Positions 25,530 through 34,792 of a stretch of 64,000 nt of DNA are shown here, piece after piece. The DNA lies in the NCBI GenBank assembly GCA_023150945.1, contig JAKLJX010000011.1, positions 62,001 through 126,000 on the forward strand, in the 5' to 3' direction. Source of the DNA: a bacterium (GTDB taxonomy: Bacteria > Zhuqueibacterota > Zhuqueibacteria > Zhuqueibacterales > Zhuqueibacteraceae). Every line of letters begins with the position of its first letter. The first letter of the stretch is position 1. The notes below the pieces were generated by a model. The model had not been told where the DNA came from. It saw only the letters and a program-made list of their open reading frames with translations, and did no database searches. The position numbers and the translations under genes are program-made.

Positions 25530-26318
25530 ATGACGATCGACCCTCGCGAAAATAAATGGTTCGGATGGATCGAGGTCGGCCAGAAGACGCTGCAGTTGAT
25601 TTTGGGTATCATCCAATTGGTGCCTTTCATCAGCGCGGTGGTGGCGATTCTGGTGGCCTATGTCAGCGGCGTCAACCAATGGGCGATCATCGCGTTGGGC
25701 GTCGCCATCATTTCTTTTGGCGTGGCGTTTCTCATGCGCAACCGCATGCAGGAGCGCATGCAGACGTTCGTCAATCCCACCTTGTGGATCGACCGCGATG
25801 AGGTCAGCGTGGCGGTTTACCCGGATCGCCGCGTGGTCAAGCGGCGCTACGAATTCAAAGCGCTCAAGCGCACCGAACGCTATCGCTTCAAATTCCGCTG
25901 GTCGGGATCGGAGCACGTCAAGGTGACGCTGGAGGCGACTGATGACGCCCTGATCAAGATCACCGGTCCCAAGGTGCAGAAGAGCTGGCACCGGTACGAA
26001 GTCCGCTTCAAGGAAACGCTCAAAGCCGGAGAGAAGAAGACGGTGCTGCTCAGCTACGAGCTGCCCGACCGCGGCGGCGAATCCGAGCCTTATCATTGCG
26101 TCTCCTACGGCCACGTGGCCGGCTGTAGCGCGCTGCTCTTTCGCCTGATGTTTCCACAGAACGAGGCCATGCGCGACGTTTATCTCATCCACTATGATGC
26201 CGACTGGGTGGTGCAGAAGGGCCTGCCTATCGGCATCGATCCCGACGATAATGAATACCGGGCGGAAATCAAGCCTGAGCCTGGCATGCGCTATTCGTTG
26301 GAGTGGCAGGAGCGCTGA
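25530..26318 (+). CDS. Hypothetical membrane protein with Ig-like C-terminal domain
   Basis: A 262-residue protein with two N-terminal transmembrane helices (TLQLILGIIQLVPFISAVVAILVAYV region and QWAIIALGVAIISFGVAFLM), then a mostly beta cytoplasmic or periplasmic domain of about 180 residues (YEFKALKRTERYRFKF, KKTVLLSYELPDRG). The second part has the look of a beta-sandwich, but I do not recognise the family. ATG 25530 follows GGGAG by about 6 bases. It is divergent from the arsenic operon, sharing its operator-bearing intergenic DNA, though a link is not proven. Confidence 0.75.
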   Translation: MTIDPRENKWFGWIEVGQKTLQLILGIIQLVPFISAVVAILVAYVSGVNQWAIIALGVAIISFGVAFLMRNRMQERMQTFVNPTLWIDRDEVSVAVYPDRRVVKRRYEFKALKRTERYRFKFRWSGSEHVKVTLEATDDALIKITGPKVQKSWHRYEVRFKETLKAGEKKTVLLSYELPDRGGESEPYHCVSYGHVAGCSALLFRLMFPQNEAMRDVYLIHYDADWVVQKGLPIGIDPDDNEYRAEIKPEPGMRYSLEWQER

Positions 26319-26493
26319 ACGGCGGCGCCGGGCGCGGGTAAAATCGTCCACGCGCTTCCGCATTTGCCGCAGAGTTGTGATACTGTAGGGCGGAAGAATG
26401 AACCACGCAGGAACTTCGAATTAAGACAGGGTCGAGGATATGTTTGAGGAATAGAGACCGCCGCCGCCTTTGCAATTGCCTCCAATTGTCATC

Positions 26494-26536
26494 GGCGATC
26501 CTGGCTCGCGGCTGCAGCGGGCGGGATCGCCTTTTT
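26494..26536 (+). terminator. Intrinsic terminator
   Basis: GGCGATCC (26494-26501) pairs perfectly with GGATCGCC (26524-26531), followed directly by TTTTT. It lies 176 bases after the membrane-protein gene and would end that transcript. Confidence 0.65.
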
Positions 26537-27044
26537 GTTGCCAAATCTTAACATCCCGGCGAGGTGTTTTAGTGTGCGGTTTGTCCGCCGGAGAGACGGT
26601 GCCAGGGGGAGGGGCGGGCTTCACAGCAGTGGTGCACAGGAGTGCCCGTGGCCGGGAAGCGTCCTATTCTTCATCCATGAATGTCACCCTCAGAGACAAT
26701 CTCTTTCACGACAGATTGCCAGCGGCGCCGGCCGATTCAGGTGCCGCTCGCGGGCCGGCGAACCCAAAAGCCCGGTGCTGCACTGAGCGCAACGAGCATG
26801 ATGGCATGATAAACGAAGGATGTCGCGCGATGGAAAGACGGCGCAATGTAGCGCGACTGGTGCAGATTGTCAAGCTCGAATTCGTAGCGCGGCAATTTTT
26901 GCTTGACTTTGTAGCGGTTAATTTGCATTATCGTCGCCGGCTAAGCCAATGCACTGCACCGCTGTTTCGCATCACGCGCAATTCCCACCGTGAGAAAGGG
27001 TCGGCCATGATGGTGGCCCACACACTCTGCTGGAGGAATAACCT
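26537..27044. other. Intergenic region with a promoter
   Basis: About 500 bases without a supportable gene. It carries the promoter at 26903-26931. Open frames crossing it have no family resemblance and poor composition. Confidence 0.4.
26903..26931 (+). promoter_or_regulatory. Sigma-70-type promoter for the small membrane protein
   Basis: TTGACT (26903-26908) and CATTAT (26926-26931) with a 17-base spacer, about 115 bases before ATG 27045. Confidence 0.5.
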
Positions 27045-27290
27045 ATGAAGCGGCCCGTTGACATTGTATTGGCAATCCTCTGCGTCGCCAGCCTCATCCG
27101 CTCCTTTGCGGGCGATCCCAATGTCATGGAAATCATCGGCTACCTGGCCATTGCGCTGCTCGCAGCCTCACTCATCGTCGCGCTGCATCTACGGCCCAAT
27201 CACACGCCCGAGCCTTTCGTGGCTGCCCCCTCCTCGCTTGAATCTCACCCCGCCACCAAACGCGCTCTTGCTGTGAAAGAGCCCAGATGA
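27045..27290 (+). CDS. Small two-helix membrane protein
   Basis: An 81-residue protein with two hydrophobic segments (VDIVLAILCVASLIRSFAG and IIGYLAIALLAASLIVALHL) and a polar C-terminal tail. It has an excellent ribosome site (GGAGG, 8 bases before the ATG) and an upstream promoter, so it is likely real. No family recognised; role unknown. Confidence 0.68.
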   Translation: MKRPVDIVLAILCVASLIRSFAGDPNVMEIIGYLAIALLAASLIVALHLRPNHTPEPFVAAPSSLESHPATKRALAVKEPR

Positions 27291-27745
27291 CAGCGACACA
27301 GTGCCGTTTGCCAACAGCGGTTTGACACCGGCGTTCCGGCATTTCCCCGCCTGTTCCACGAGGAGGATTCCTCCGTCCCTCGAACAACAGCTTGACTTTT
27401 TAGCCAAAGTTCGTTAGGTTTTGCCGCTTCAATCGCCGCGCTCCAACGCGGGTGGCGAAGCGTGGCCGCAGCCGGCGCCGGCTTTTGGCTGTGCGGCATG
27501 CCGGGCTGCATTTCAGAAATTGTCTTGCCGATCACATTGCAGTTCACGGCCACGCGGGGCGATGCTTGCGCTGCACAAGCAGTGTCGCCGTTATTGATTC
27601 CGTCGTTCGCCTGTTCAAACCACATGACTTGCCGGCTACGGCCTTCCGAGCCGTGTTGCAGAGGAAGCGACCTCGGAGGCTCGGGCAATGGTTCGCCGCA
27701 GCAGGCCCGCGCTGTGCTTCACCGGATGGAGGTCTGATCACACCC
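27291..27745. other. Intergenic region before the CsgG-like gene
   Basis: No gene recognised. It contains a short hairpin GGAGGATTCCTCC (near 27361) and a promoter-like pair at 27392-27420; an open frame running into the downstream gene through this stretch lacks plausible start signals or composition. Confidence 0.4.
27392..27420 (+). promoter_or_regulatory. Possible promoter for the CsgG-like gene
   Basis: TTGACT (27392-27397) and TAGGTT (27415-27420) with a 17-base spacer, about 325 bases before the gene. The -10 is weak, so this is tentative. Confidence 0.35.
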
Positions 27746-28903
27746 ATGTTGCCACGTCACGCCTTTATGATCCCCAAACTCCTTCTCTCCCTGCTCTTCA
27801 TGCTGCTCATGGTGTCCCTGACCGCGGCAGATGAAGTTTGGCACAAATCTTATGAAAACGGCAAGCAGGCCATCGAACGGGGAGACTGGTCCAGCGCCGC
27901 TTCCTACTTTGCGGCGGCACTGGCGCAAAAAAGCAAAGACACCAACAAGATCCGCGCCTATGGCACGGTATTCATTCAGTATTACCCCAATCGTGAGTTG
28001 GGCATTTGCTATTATCATCTCGGCGATCTCGAACGCGCCCGTCAATACCTCGAGCTCTCAATCAGCCAGTCGTCTTCGCCGCGCGCGCAGGAATATCTCA
28101 ACAAAATCAGGGATGGCATCGGCCCGCAGGCCACTGCGCCGCCGCCGGCCCAACCCGGGCCCGCCAAATCCGTCGCCAAGCCCGCGCCCACGCCTGGTCC
28201 TGAACCGGCTGCCGCCATCGTGGGTGATCGCTTGAGCATTGCGATTTTGCCGTTTGAAACCAAAGGCATCGGCAGCGAGCTGGGCGAGATCGATCTACTC
28301 GACAAGATCACCACGGTCTTTTTCAATTTGCATCGCTTCAAAGTCATCGAGCGCGCGCAACTGGAGAAAATCCTGTCGGAGCAGCAACTGGGCATGACCG
28401 GCGTGATTGATGTCTCCACCGCCGCGCAAATCGGCAAGGGCATTGGCGTCGATGCCGTGGTGTGCGGCAGCATTGCCCGCACCGGCAATGCCGCCAGCAT
28501 CGATGCCCGCTTGATTGACACCGAAACCGCGGCCATCATCACCGCGCAAGATGCCTTTGCCAATGGCCTCAACTTGCAGGCGCTCACGCAGATGATCCAG
28601 GAAGCCGCCCAGAAAATGAAACGGGATCTGCCGCTGGTCACCGGTTATGTCATCAAGACCGAGCCGGAGCGGCTAACGCTTGACCTCGGCCGCAGCCTCG
28701 GTGTGCGCAAAGGCATGAAATGCCACGTCTACCGCGAAGGTGCGCCGATTGTCCATCCCGTCACCAACGAGGTGATCGGCAAAGCCATCGACGAGTTGTG
28801 TGAAGCGCAGATCACCGATGTTTTCGACGCTTACTCGCTGGCAACGGTCATCAAGGCGAAGGGCGGCGTGGTGAAAATGAGTGATCGCGTGGTGACGAAA
28901 TAG
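27746..28903 (+). CDS. TPR and CsgG-domain exported protein
   Basis: A 385-residue exported protein. A signal peptide (IPKLLLSLLFMLLMVSLTAAD) is followed by TPR-like helices (about 30-120, KQAIERGDWSSAASYFAAAL and NRELGICYYHLGDLERARQYL), a Pro/Ala linker, and a CsgG/FlgT-type domain (RLSIAILPFETKGI, KVIERAQLEKILSEQQLG, AQIGKGIGVDAVVCGSI). A C-terminal SH3-like region follows (GRSLGVRKGMKCHVYREGAPI). Such proteins often form or support outer-membrane secretion pores or act as periplasmic accessory proteins. GGAGG lies 13 bases before ATG 27746; ATG 27767 is an alternative. A beta-barrel gene follows 74 bases later. Confidence 0.83.
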   Translation: MLPRHAFMIPKLLLSLLFMLLMVSLTAADEVWHKSYENGKQAIERGDWSSAASYFAAALAQKSKDTNKIRAYGTVFIQYYPNRELGICYYHLGDLERARQYLELSISQSSSPRAQEYLNKIRDGIGPQATAPPPAQPGPAKSVAKPAPTPGPEPAAAIVGDRLSIAILPFETKGIGSELGEIDLLDKITTVFFNLHRFKVIERAQLEKILSEQQLGMTGVIDVSTAAQIGKGIGVDAVVCGSIARTGNAASIDARLIDTETAAIITAQDAFANGLNLQALTQMIQEAAQKMKRDLPLVTGYVIKTEPERLTLDLGRSLGVRKGMKCHVYREGAPIVHPVTNEVIGKAIDELCEAQITDVFDAYSLATVIKAKGGVVKMSDRVVTK

Positions 28904-28977
28904 GTATGCCTGCTTCACTCAAGTTTGTTGCAAGCGGCACGGGCTGTCCGAAAGATCCAACATAAGGAGACTCAAGC

Positions 28978-29694
28978 ATGAAAGTTTTGAAACTGGTGCT
29001 GATCGTGGTGCTGGTGGCAGGTTCCGTGAGCACGGCTCTGGCGCAGAATCGCCGCAGCCAGATTGAGTTCTATGGCGGTGCCGCGTTTCCGTTGAGCCCG
29101 GCTGATTTCAAAGACTACGCCAAAGTCGGCCTGAGCGGCAATGCCCAGTATGTGATTTTCCCCTCGCCGCGTTTTGGCGTCACCTTCAATGTCGGCTATG
29201 AATTCTTTTCCACCGACAATGCCAAGTTCACCGATGCGCTGAGCAAGGAGCTGACCGGCCTGACCGCGCAGGAATGGGTCGACGCCGGCTTCAACATCAC
29301 TCCGCGGCCGAGTGCCGAAATCAAGGCCAATCTGTTGCGCTTGGGCGCCGGCGTGCGGCCCTATCTGACCGCGCCGGAAGCCAACACGCAGTTCTTTCTG
29401 TTGGGGCAGGCCAACTTCAATCTCATCACCAATGACTATAAGGCGACCAACCTGCCGGCTTTCTATGACGAGCTCACCGGCCAACTCACCGTGCTTTCCT
29501 TCGATGACAAACAGTTTGAAGATCAAACCGGCGAAGACAACGACGACCAGGTGTTCGGCATCGGCGCCGGCGCCGGCTTCGAGATGCCCGCGGGTTCATC
29601 GTTGAACATCGTGGTGCAGGGATTGTTCAACATCCTCTTCACCAAGGATGAGAGCACCTCCTTCATCGGCGTGACGGCAGGTTTGGTTTTCTAA
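28978..29694 (+). CDS. Outer-membrane beta-barrel protein
   Basis: A 238-residue protein with a signal peptide (LVLIVVLVAGSVSTALAQN) and a mature chain of amphipathic strands ending in a C-terminal phenylalanine (SFIGVTAGLVF), as in OmpA/OmpW-like barrels. A strong Shine-Dalgarno (AAGGAG) lies before ATG 28978. It follows the CsgG-like gene and may act with it in the outer membrane; ligand unknown. A 14-bp stem-loop follows. Confidence 0.82.
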   Translation: MKVLKLVLIVVLVAGSVSTALAQNRRSQIEFYGGAAFPLSPADFKDYAKVGLSGNAQYVIFPSPRFGVTFNVGYEFFSTDNAKFTDALSKELTGLTAQEWVDAGFNITPRPSAEIKANLLRLGAGVRPYLTAPEANTQFFLLGQANFNLITNDYKATNLPAFYDELTGQLTVLSFDDKQFEDQTGEDNDDQVFGIGAGAGFEMPAGSSLNIVVQGLFNILFTKDESTSFIGVTAGLVF

Positions 29695-29754
29695 GGAAGC
29701 GTTGAGGCCGCCCACGTATTCCGCTATGATTTCGAATACGTCGACTCAATCCTT

Positions 29755-29792
29755 GCGACAGCCGATTGCGCGACAGCACAATCGGCTGTCGC
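29755..29792 (+). terminator. Perfect 14-bp stem-loop
   Basis: GCGACAGCCGATTG (29755-29768) pairs without mismatch with CAATCGGCTGTCGC (29779-29792); the 10-nt loop repeats part of the stem (GCGACAGCA). It lies 60 bases after the barrel gene and just before the SDR start. Only ATTT follows, so termination is likely but not certain. The stem leaves 13 bases to ATG 29806 and could also mask the SDR ribosome site. Confidence 0.55.
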
Positions 29793-29805
29793 ATTTAAGG
29801 AAAAG

Positions 29806-30588
29806 ATGACCATGAATTTGGGCTTACAGCACAAAGTGGCGATCGTCACCGGCGGCAGCCGCGGCTTGGGCAAGGGCATTGCGCTGGCGCTGGCGCAGGA
29901 AGGCTGCCACCTGGCCATTTGCGCGCGCAACAATGAAGCACTGCAACATGCTGCCGAAGAGATACGCTCACGCCACGTCACGGTTTTGCCTCTGGCGCTG
30001 GATTTGTCGCGCGCCGACCAGGTGACACCGTTGGTGGAGGAAACCCTGCAGCAGTTTGGGCGCATCGATATCCTGATCAACAACGTCGGCGGCAACCGCC
30101 GCGGCGAATTCGCGGCCACGACCGATCAGGATTGGCAGGACATCATCGACTTGAATCTGCTGGCGCAGGTTCGCCTCAGCCGGGCCGTGGTGCCGCACAT
30201 GCGCCGGCAGGGCGGTGGCGCCATCATTTTCATCTCCTCGATTTTCGGCCGCGAATCCGGCGGCCGGGGCTTGTCGATCTACAACACCACGAAATCCGCG
30301 GTGATCAGCCTGGCCAAGATCATGGCGGTCGAGCTTGCGCCCCACAACATTCGCGTCAACAGCGTGGCGCCCGGCTCGATTCGCTTTCCGGGCGGCAGTT
30401 GGGACAAACGCTGCCAGCAGGATCCGCAGGGCATGGCGGAGTTCGTGCAACGCGAAATGCCATTGGGAAGATTTGGAACGGTGGAGGAAGTCGCCGATGT
30501 CGTGACGTTCCTGGTCTCCGAGCGCGCCAGCCTGGTCACCGGTGCCTGCTTGAATGTCGATGGCTGCCAATCACGTTCTTTGATCTAG
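29806..30588 (+). CDS. Short-chain dehydrogenase/reductase
   Basis: A 260-residue classical SDR (FabG-like). The nucleotide motif is TGGSRGLGKG, the structural motif reads NNVGG instead of NNAG, and the catalytic residues are Ser in IISSIFG-like FISSIFG, Tyr and Lys in YNTTKSA, with the C-terminal PLGRFGTVEEVADVVTFLVSE and TGACLNVDGC typical of 3-oxoacyl-ACP-reductase-like enzymes. Its natural substrate is unknown. The start may be ATG 29806 or 29812. Confidence 0.9.
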   Translation: MTMNLGLQHKVAIVTGGSRGLGKGIALALAQEGCHLAICARNNEALQHAAEEIRSRHVTVLPLALDLSRADQVTPLVEETLQQFGRIDILINNVGGNRRGEFAATTDQDWQDIIDLNLLAQVRLSRAVVPHMRRQGGGAIIFISSIFGRESGGRGLSIYNTTKSAVISLAKIMAVELAPHNIRVNSVAPGSIRFPGGSWDKRCQQDPQGMAEFVQREMPLGRFGTVEEVADVVTFLVSERASLVTGACLNVDGCQSRSLI

Positions 30589-30658
30589 CAGAAGCAAAGG
30601 CCATGATTCCATCACGAGTCTCCCATCGCTCTCCCCGTGGTTGAATTCAGTGAGCACC

Positions 30659-31573
30659 ATGGCGACAACCATTCAACTGCAGGTCAATGGCTCGACCTCC
30701 AACCTGGGCGCGGGCTTTGACACGCTCGGCCTCGCGGTCGAGTTGCCCTTGCGCGTGATTTGCCATATCGAGGGCGGCCGCAGCGGCGTGTTGTCTGCCG
30801 GCGGTGAAGGCGCGGAAGAAATCGCCGCAGCGCGGGACAATCTCATCCTGCGTGCGTTTGCTTTCGCCTGCCGGAGACGGCAGCAGCCGGTACCGCCGCT
30901 CGCGCTCGAAATCGACAATCACATCCCGTTGCGCCGCGGCTTGGGCAGCAGCGGCGCTGCGATTGTAGCGGGTTTGCTGGCTGCCGAGGCCTATTTCGGC
31001 AATCCGCTCGCGCCTTCCGGCATTCTGGATCTCGCCTGCGAGTTGGAAGGCCATCCCGAGAATGCTTCGGCGGCACTGCTCGGCGGGATGACGGTGAATG
31101 GCGTCGAGCAGGGCCGGGTGGTGTGCGCGCGCTTCGCGCCGCCGCCGGGCTGGGTTGCCGCCTGCTTCGTGCCGGCGCGCGAGGTAACAACGGAAGCCGC
31201 ACGGCGTGTGCTGCCGGTCGCCGTGCCGCGTCAGGAGGCTGTTGCCAATTTGCAGAGCGTTGCGCTCATGGTCGCTGCCTTTGCGCAACACAAGCCGGAG
31301 TTGCTGCGCCTCGCGGCGCGCGACACATTGCACCAGCCCTATCGCCGGCCGCTCATTCCCGCGTTTGAAGAAATCACCGGCGCAGCGCTGCAGGCTGGCG
31401 CATTTTGCAGTTTCCTGAGCGGCTCCGGCTCGACCATGCTGGCGCTCTGCGATGGCGGCATCGCGCCCCGGGTCACGGCAGCCATGGCCGGCGCCGCGCT
31501 GGCGCAGCAGGTGCCGGGCCGGCCGTTACTGCTTGCGCTCGCGGCAAACGGCGCCGTGGCCAAGATCACGTAG
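30659..31573 (+). CDS. thrB: Homoserine kinase
   Basis: A 304-residue GHMP kinase phosphorylating homoserine for threonine synthesis. The N-terminal substrate motif is GSTSNLGAGFDTLGLAVELPL, the ATP loop PLRRGLGSSGAAIVAGLLAA, and the C-terminal SGSGSTMLALCD glycine motif is present. ATG 30659 starts just before the first strand; an upstream GTG at 30650 is possible. No other thr gene adjoins it. Confidence 0.92.
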   Translation: MATTIQLQVNGSTSNLGAGFDTLGLAVELPLRVICHIEGGRSGVLSAGGEGAEEIAAARDNLILRAFAFACRRRQQPVPPLALEIDNHIPLRRGLGSSGAAIVAGLLAAEAYFGNPLAPSGILDLACELEGHPENASAALLGGMTVNGVEQGRVVCARFAPPPGWVAACFVPAREVTTEAARRVLPVAVPRQEAVANLQSVALMVAAFAQHKPELLRLAARDTLHQPYRRPLIPAFEEITGAALQAGAFCSFLSGSGSTMLALCDGGIAPRVTAAMAGAALAQQVPGRPLLLALAANGAVAKIT

Positions 31574-31695
31574 CGCCGTCTGCCAGACTGCAAACCAACC
31601 AAGCTGGAAAAAACTTCGCGGTCGCGCTGCTTTTTCCAGAGTCGCACCATAGAATGAAATCAACGCTCGAATCGCTAACTTGATGAGGAGCTCCC

Positions 31696-33243
31696 ATGAT
31701 TGCTGAATTCAAGAATACTGCCCTGCTGAGTTACTCCGAGGCCGCACATCACCAGGCCATGCTGCAAGCGTTGCGCGAGGTGGAAGCACAAAGCTCCCGG
31801 GAATGCGCGCTGTTCATCGACGGCGAAGAGGTGAAAACCGGCAAGCTCAAACCTTCCCACAATCCCTGCGAGAAGACGAAGCTGGTCGGCATGTTTCATC
31901 AGGCGGGAATCAAGGAAGTGGATCTCGCCATGGCCGCGGCGCTGCGCGCGTTCGAGTCCTGGCAGCACGTCGATCCCAAAGAGCGCGCCATTGTGCTGTT
32001 CAAAGCGGCAGAGATCATGCGCCGGCGGCGTCACGAATTGTCGGCCTTGATGGTGTTGGAAGCCGGGAAGAACTGGAGTGAAGCCGACGGCGACACCGCG
32101 GAGGCCATCGATTTCCTGGAGTTCTATGGCCGCGAGATGCTGCGCTACTCCGAACGCCAACCGGTGACGACGGTGGCGGGTGAATACAACGAACTGGTCT
32201 ACATTCCGCTCGGTGTGGGCGTAGTGATTCCGCCGTGGAATTTTCCGCTCGCCATTCTCACCGGCATGACCAGTGCAGCCATCGTCACCGGCAATACTGT
32301 TTTGCTGAAGCCTGCCAGCGATACGCCCGCCATCGGCTATCGCTTGGTTGAGATTTTCCGTGAGGCCGGTCTGCCACCCGGAGTGCTGAACTATATTCCG
32401 GGCAGCGGCAGCGAGATCGGCGACTATCTCGTGGCGCATCCGCAAACCCGGTTCATTTCATTCACGGGATCGAAAGAGGTGGGATTGCACATCATCGAGC
32501 TGGCGGCCAAGCTGCAGAAGGGGCAGATTTGGGTGAAGCGCGTGGTGGCGGAAATGGGTGGCAAAGATGCCATCATCGTCGACGATGAGGCCGATTTGGC
32601 CGCGGCGGTGGAAGCTGTGGCAGCGAGCGCCTTTGGGTTCCAAGGACAAAAGTGCAGCGCCTGTTCGCGCGCGATCATTCACAGCAAGTTGTATGAGGAA
32701 TTCGCCGAGCGGCTGGTGGCGCGCACGCGCCAGATCACCGTTGGCCCGGTGCAGGACCCGCGCAATTGGATGGGCGCCGTCATCAATGCCGCCGCGCAGG
32801 AGAAAACGCTGCAGTATATTGCGATCGGCAAGCAGGAAGGCAAGCTGATTTGTGGCGGCGAGAAAGGCCCGGCCGACGGCTATTTCGTCCAGCCGACCAT
32901 CTTTGGCGAAGTGGCGCCCAATGCGCGCCTTGCTGGTGAAGAGATTTTTGCGCCGGTGTTGGCGCTCATTAAGGTGCGGGACTTCGATCAGGCCCTTGAG
33001 GTTGCGAACGCCAGCGAGTACGGTTTGACCGGCGCGGTGTTCACGCGCAACCGCGACAAGATTGCCCGCGCCAAGCGCGATTTTCACTGCGGCAACCTCT
33101 ACGTGAACCGCAAGTGCACCGGCGCGCTGGTGGGCGGCCATCCCTTCGGCGGTTTCAACATGAGCGGCACCGATTCCAAAGCCGGCGGCCGTGATTATCT
33201 GCTGCTGTTCCTGCAGGCCAAGGCGATTGCGGAGAAGCTGTAA
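31696..33243 (+). CDS. rocA: 1-pyrroline-5-carboxylate (glutamate semialdehyde) dehydrogenase
   Basis: A 515-residue aldehyde dehydrogenase of the RocA/PruA group, oxidising glutamate-5-semialdehyde to glutamate in proline and arginine catabolism. VIPPWNFPLAILTGM is the cofactor-side motif, FTGSKEVGLHI the nucleotide turn, VAEMGGKDAIIVDD supplies the general base Glu, and FGFQGQKCSACSR the nucleophilic Cys. The C-terminal FGGFNMSGTDSKAGG is characteristic of this subgroup. A GAGGAG ribosome site lies just before ATG 31696. No proline dehydrogenase gene adjoins it. Confidence 0.95.
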   Translation: MIAEFKNTALLSYSEAAHHQAMLQALREVEAQSSRECALFIDGEEVKTGKLKPSHNPCEKTKLVGMFHQAGIKEVDLAMAAALRAFESWQHVDPKERAIVLFKAAEIMRRRRHELSALMVLEAGKNWSEADGDTAEAIDFLEFYGREMLRYSERQPVTTVAGEYNELVYIPLGVGVVIPPWNFPLAILTGMTSAAIVTGNTVLLKPASDTPAIGYRLVEIFREAGLPPGVLNYIPGSGSEIGDYLVAHPQTRFISFTGSKEVGLHIIELAAKLQKGQIWVKRVVAEMGGKDAIIVDDEADLAAAVEAVAASAFGFQGQKCSACSRAIIHSKLYEEFAERLVARTRQITVGPVQDPRNWMGAVINAAAQEKTLQYIAIGKQEGKLICGGEKGPADGYFVQPTIFGEVAPNARLAGEEIFAPVLALIKVRDFDQALEVANASEYGLTGAVFTRNRDKIARAKRDFHCGNLYVNRKCTGALVGGHPFGGFNMSGTDSKAGGRDYLLLFLQAKAIAEKL

Positions 33244-33438
33244 GAGACGCGCACGCGGTACGCAATCCGCTCGGAACGCGGGCGTTATGCCGCGTGCTTG
33301 ACAAGATTTTTCCGAATGTCAGGAAGTGAATCCTGCCCGGCTTTCGTGACCGTAGAACCCTGTGGCGCAAACCCTGGGGCGAGCGCTCAATTGACGGCGG
33401 CCTCTCATCGGCGGCGCCGAGATAGAACCGGTAATCCC

Positions 33439-34287
33439 ATGACCATCGAGCTGCACAATTTCAATCACACCACCACCGCGCACTGGCAGCAGCTTCCGGC
33501 TGCGGCGCAGGAACGCTTGCGCCGGCTCGGCAGCGAGATTCGCGGTATCACGCTCGATCTCTGGGGCACCCTTCTCGACGATCATCCGGCGCCGACCGAC
33601 ACCGTCGTGTTCAGCGAGCAGCGCCAGCAATTTCTCCTGGAAGAATTGCGGCGCCACGGCATCGAGAGAACCGCAGAACAGGTGCGCGCGGCGTATCAGC
33701 ATGCCTGGGACTATTTCGACAGCTTGTGGTTTCAGCAAATCGCCTTCGCCGCCCAGGACGGGCTCGCGGCCATGCTGCGCCAGCTCGAAGCGGAGCTGCC
33801 GCCGGAGAGTCACGCCCGCACCGTGGAGTTCTTCGAGAATTTCAACACCCAGCCGCCGTTGCTGCCGGGCGTGCGTGACGGCGTGATGCAGCTTGCGCAA
33901 AAATATCCGCTGGCGCTGATCTCCGACACGGCCTGGACGCCCGGCCGGGTGCTGCGCCGCATTCTGGCCGGCTATGATTTGCTGCACTGTTTCAAGGTGT
34001 TCGTTTTTTCCGGTGAAGTCGGCCACACCAAGCCGCACCCCGAGATGTTTCAACGCGCGCTCTCTGGGCTGCGGCTCGCGCCCGAGCATTGCCTGCACCT
34101 CGGTGATCTGCAGCGCACCGATGTGGCCGGTGCCAAGGCGCTGGGCATGCACACCGCCTGGATTTACCGTCCCATCTACGCCGGCCGGGAACAGGATGAT
34201 CATGCGCCTGACCTGACCGTTTCCGGCGTGGCGCAGCTTGCGCATCTATTGCTGGACCAACCCTGGGATCATCAATCCCATCGCTGA
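33439..34287 (+). CDS. HAD-superfamily hydrolase
   Basis: A 282-residue haloacid-dehalogenase-fold phosphatase with a helical cap. Motif I is ITLDLWGTLLDD (note DLWGT rather than DxDGT), motif II LISDTAWT, motif III lysine in HTKPHPEMF, and motif IV GDLQRTDVAGAKALG. The DLWGT form is shared by a set of uncharacterised HAD proteins; the substrate is unknown. An N-terminal extension of about 35 residues precedes motif I. ATG 33439 is the first good start. Confidence 0.85.
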   Translation: MTIELHNFNHTTTAHWQQLPAAAQERLRRLGSEIRGITLDLWGTLLDDHPAPTDTVVFSEQRQQFLLEELRRHGIERTAEQVRAAYQHAWDYFDSLWFQQIAFAAQDGLAAMLRQLEAELPPESHARTVEFFENFNTQPPLLPGVRDGVMQLAQKYPLALISDTAWTPGRVLRRILAGYDLLHCFKVFVFSGEVGHTKPHPEMFQRALSGLRLAPEHCLHLGDLQRTDVAGAKALGMHTAWIYRPIYAGREQDDHAPDLTVSGVAQLAHLLLDQPWDHQSHR

Positions 34288-34501
34288 ACGCCCACGGCCT
34301 TTGTTGCGATTCCTGCCTATTCGTATTCGTCCGATAATTTTCCAACCTGGGCTGAACCGAGGTTCCAAAACTTCGAGTGTCGAGGATACTCTGAAGGTTT
34401 TGAGGCAACGGCCAAGCCGTCGCAGGAACATTTTCTCAAAGGGCCGCGATTGCGGAGAGACCCAACAGTTTGGGAAATCAAAACAGAGGCACAAATGCAC
34501 C
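34288..34501. other. Intergenic, nothing recognised
   Basis: No gene or repeat was recognised in this AT-richer spacer, which leads into the decayed cyclase fragment. Confidence 0.35.
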
Positions 34502-34702
34502 GATGAAATCCCGCTGGAACGATTGGTGGGCCGCGCCGTGGTCGTGGATGTGGCGGCAGCGGCTGCCGGCGAGCGCGATTATCAAATCCAGGTTGCAGAT
34601 TTCGAAGCATGGGAAAAGCCGCACGGCCGTCTGCCCGTGAAAGCCATCGTACTGCTCCGCACCGGCTATGGCAAATACTGGCCGGAACGCGAGAGACGCG
34701 AG
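34502..34702 (+). pseudogene. Decayed cyclase/kynurenine-formamidase-like fragment
   Basis: An uninterrupted stretch of about 67 residues, with PLERLVGRAVVVDVA, then DYQIQVADFEAWE and GRLPVKAIVLLRTGYGKYW, matches the middle of cyclase-family proteins (PF04199, kynurenine formamidase-like), where the pattern is PL..L.G..VVIDV ... DLE.WE...G.I..G..VLL.TGW...W. The N-terminal metal motif (HxGTHxD) and everything after the W are missing. It is a truncated remnant between two HAD phosphatase genes. The adjoining frame continues into the minus-strand gph gene by chance. Confidence 0.6.
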
Positions 34703-34792
34703 GTAACTTCCCGCCACGATCAGCCCGACGTCCCTTTCCACCGCCCTCCCCAAATCAAACCAACCCCTCACGCGCCAGCGCGCAGCACCGCT

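Noticed and set aside
26470-27048. 192-codon plus-strand open frame
   Set aside because: It runs through a terminator and a promoter, has no known motif, and overlaps the start of the better-supported small membrane protein.
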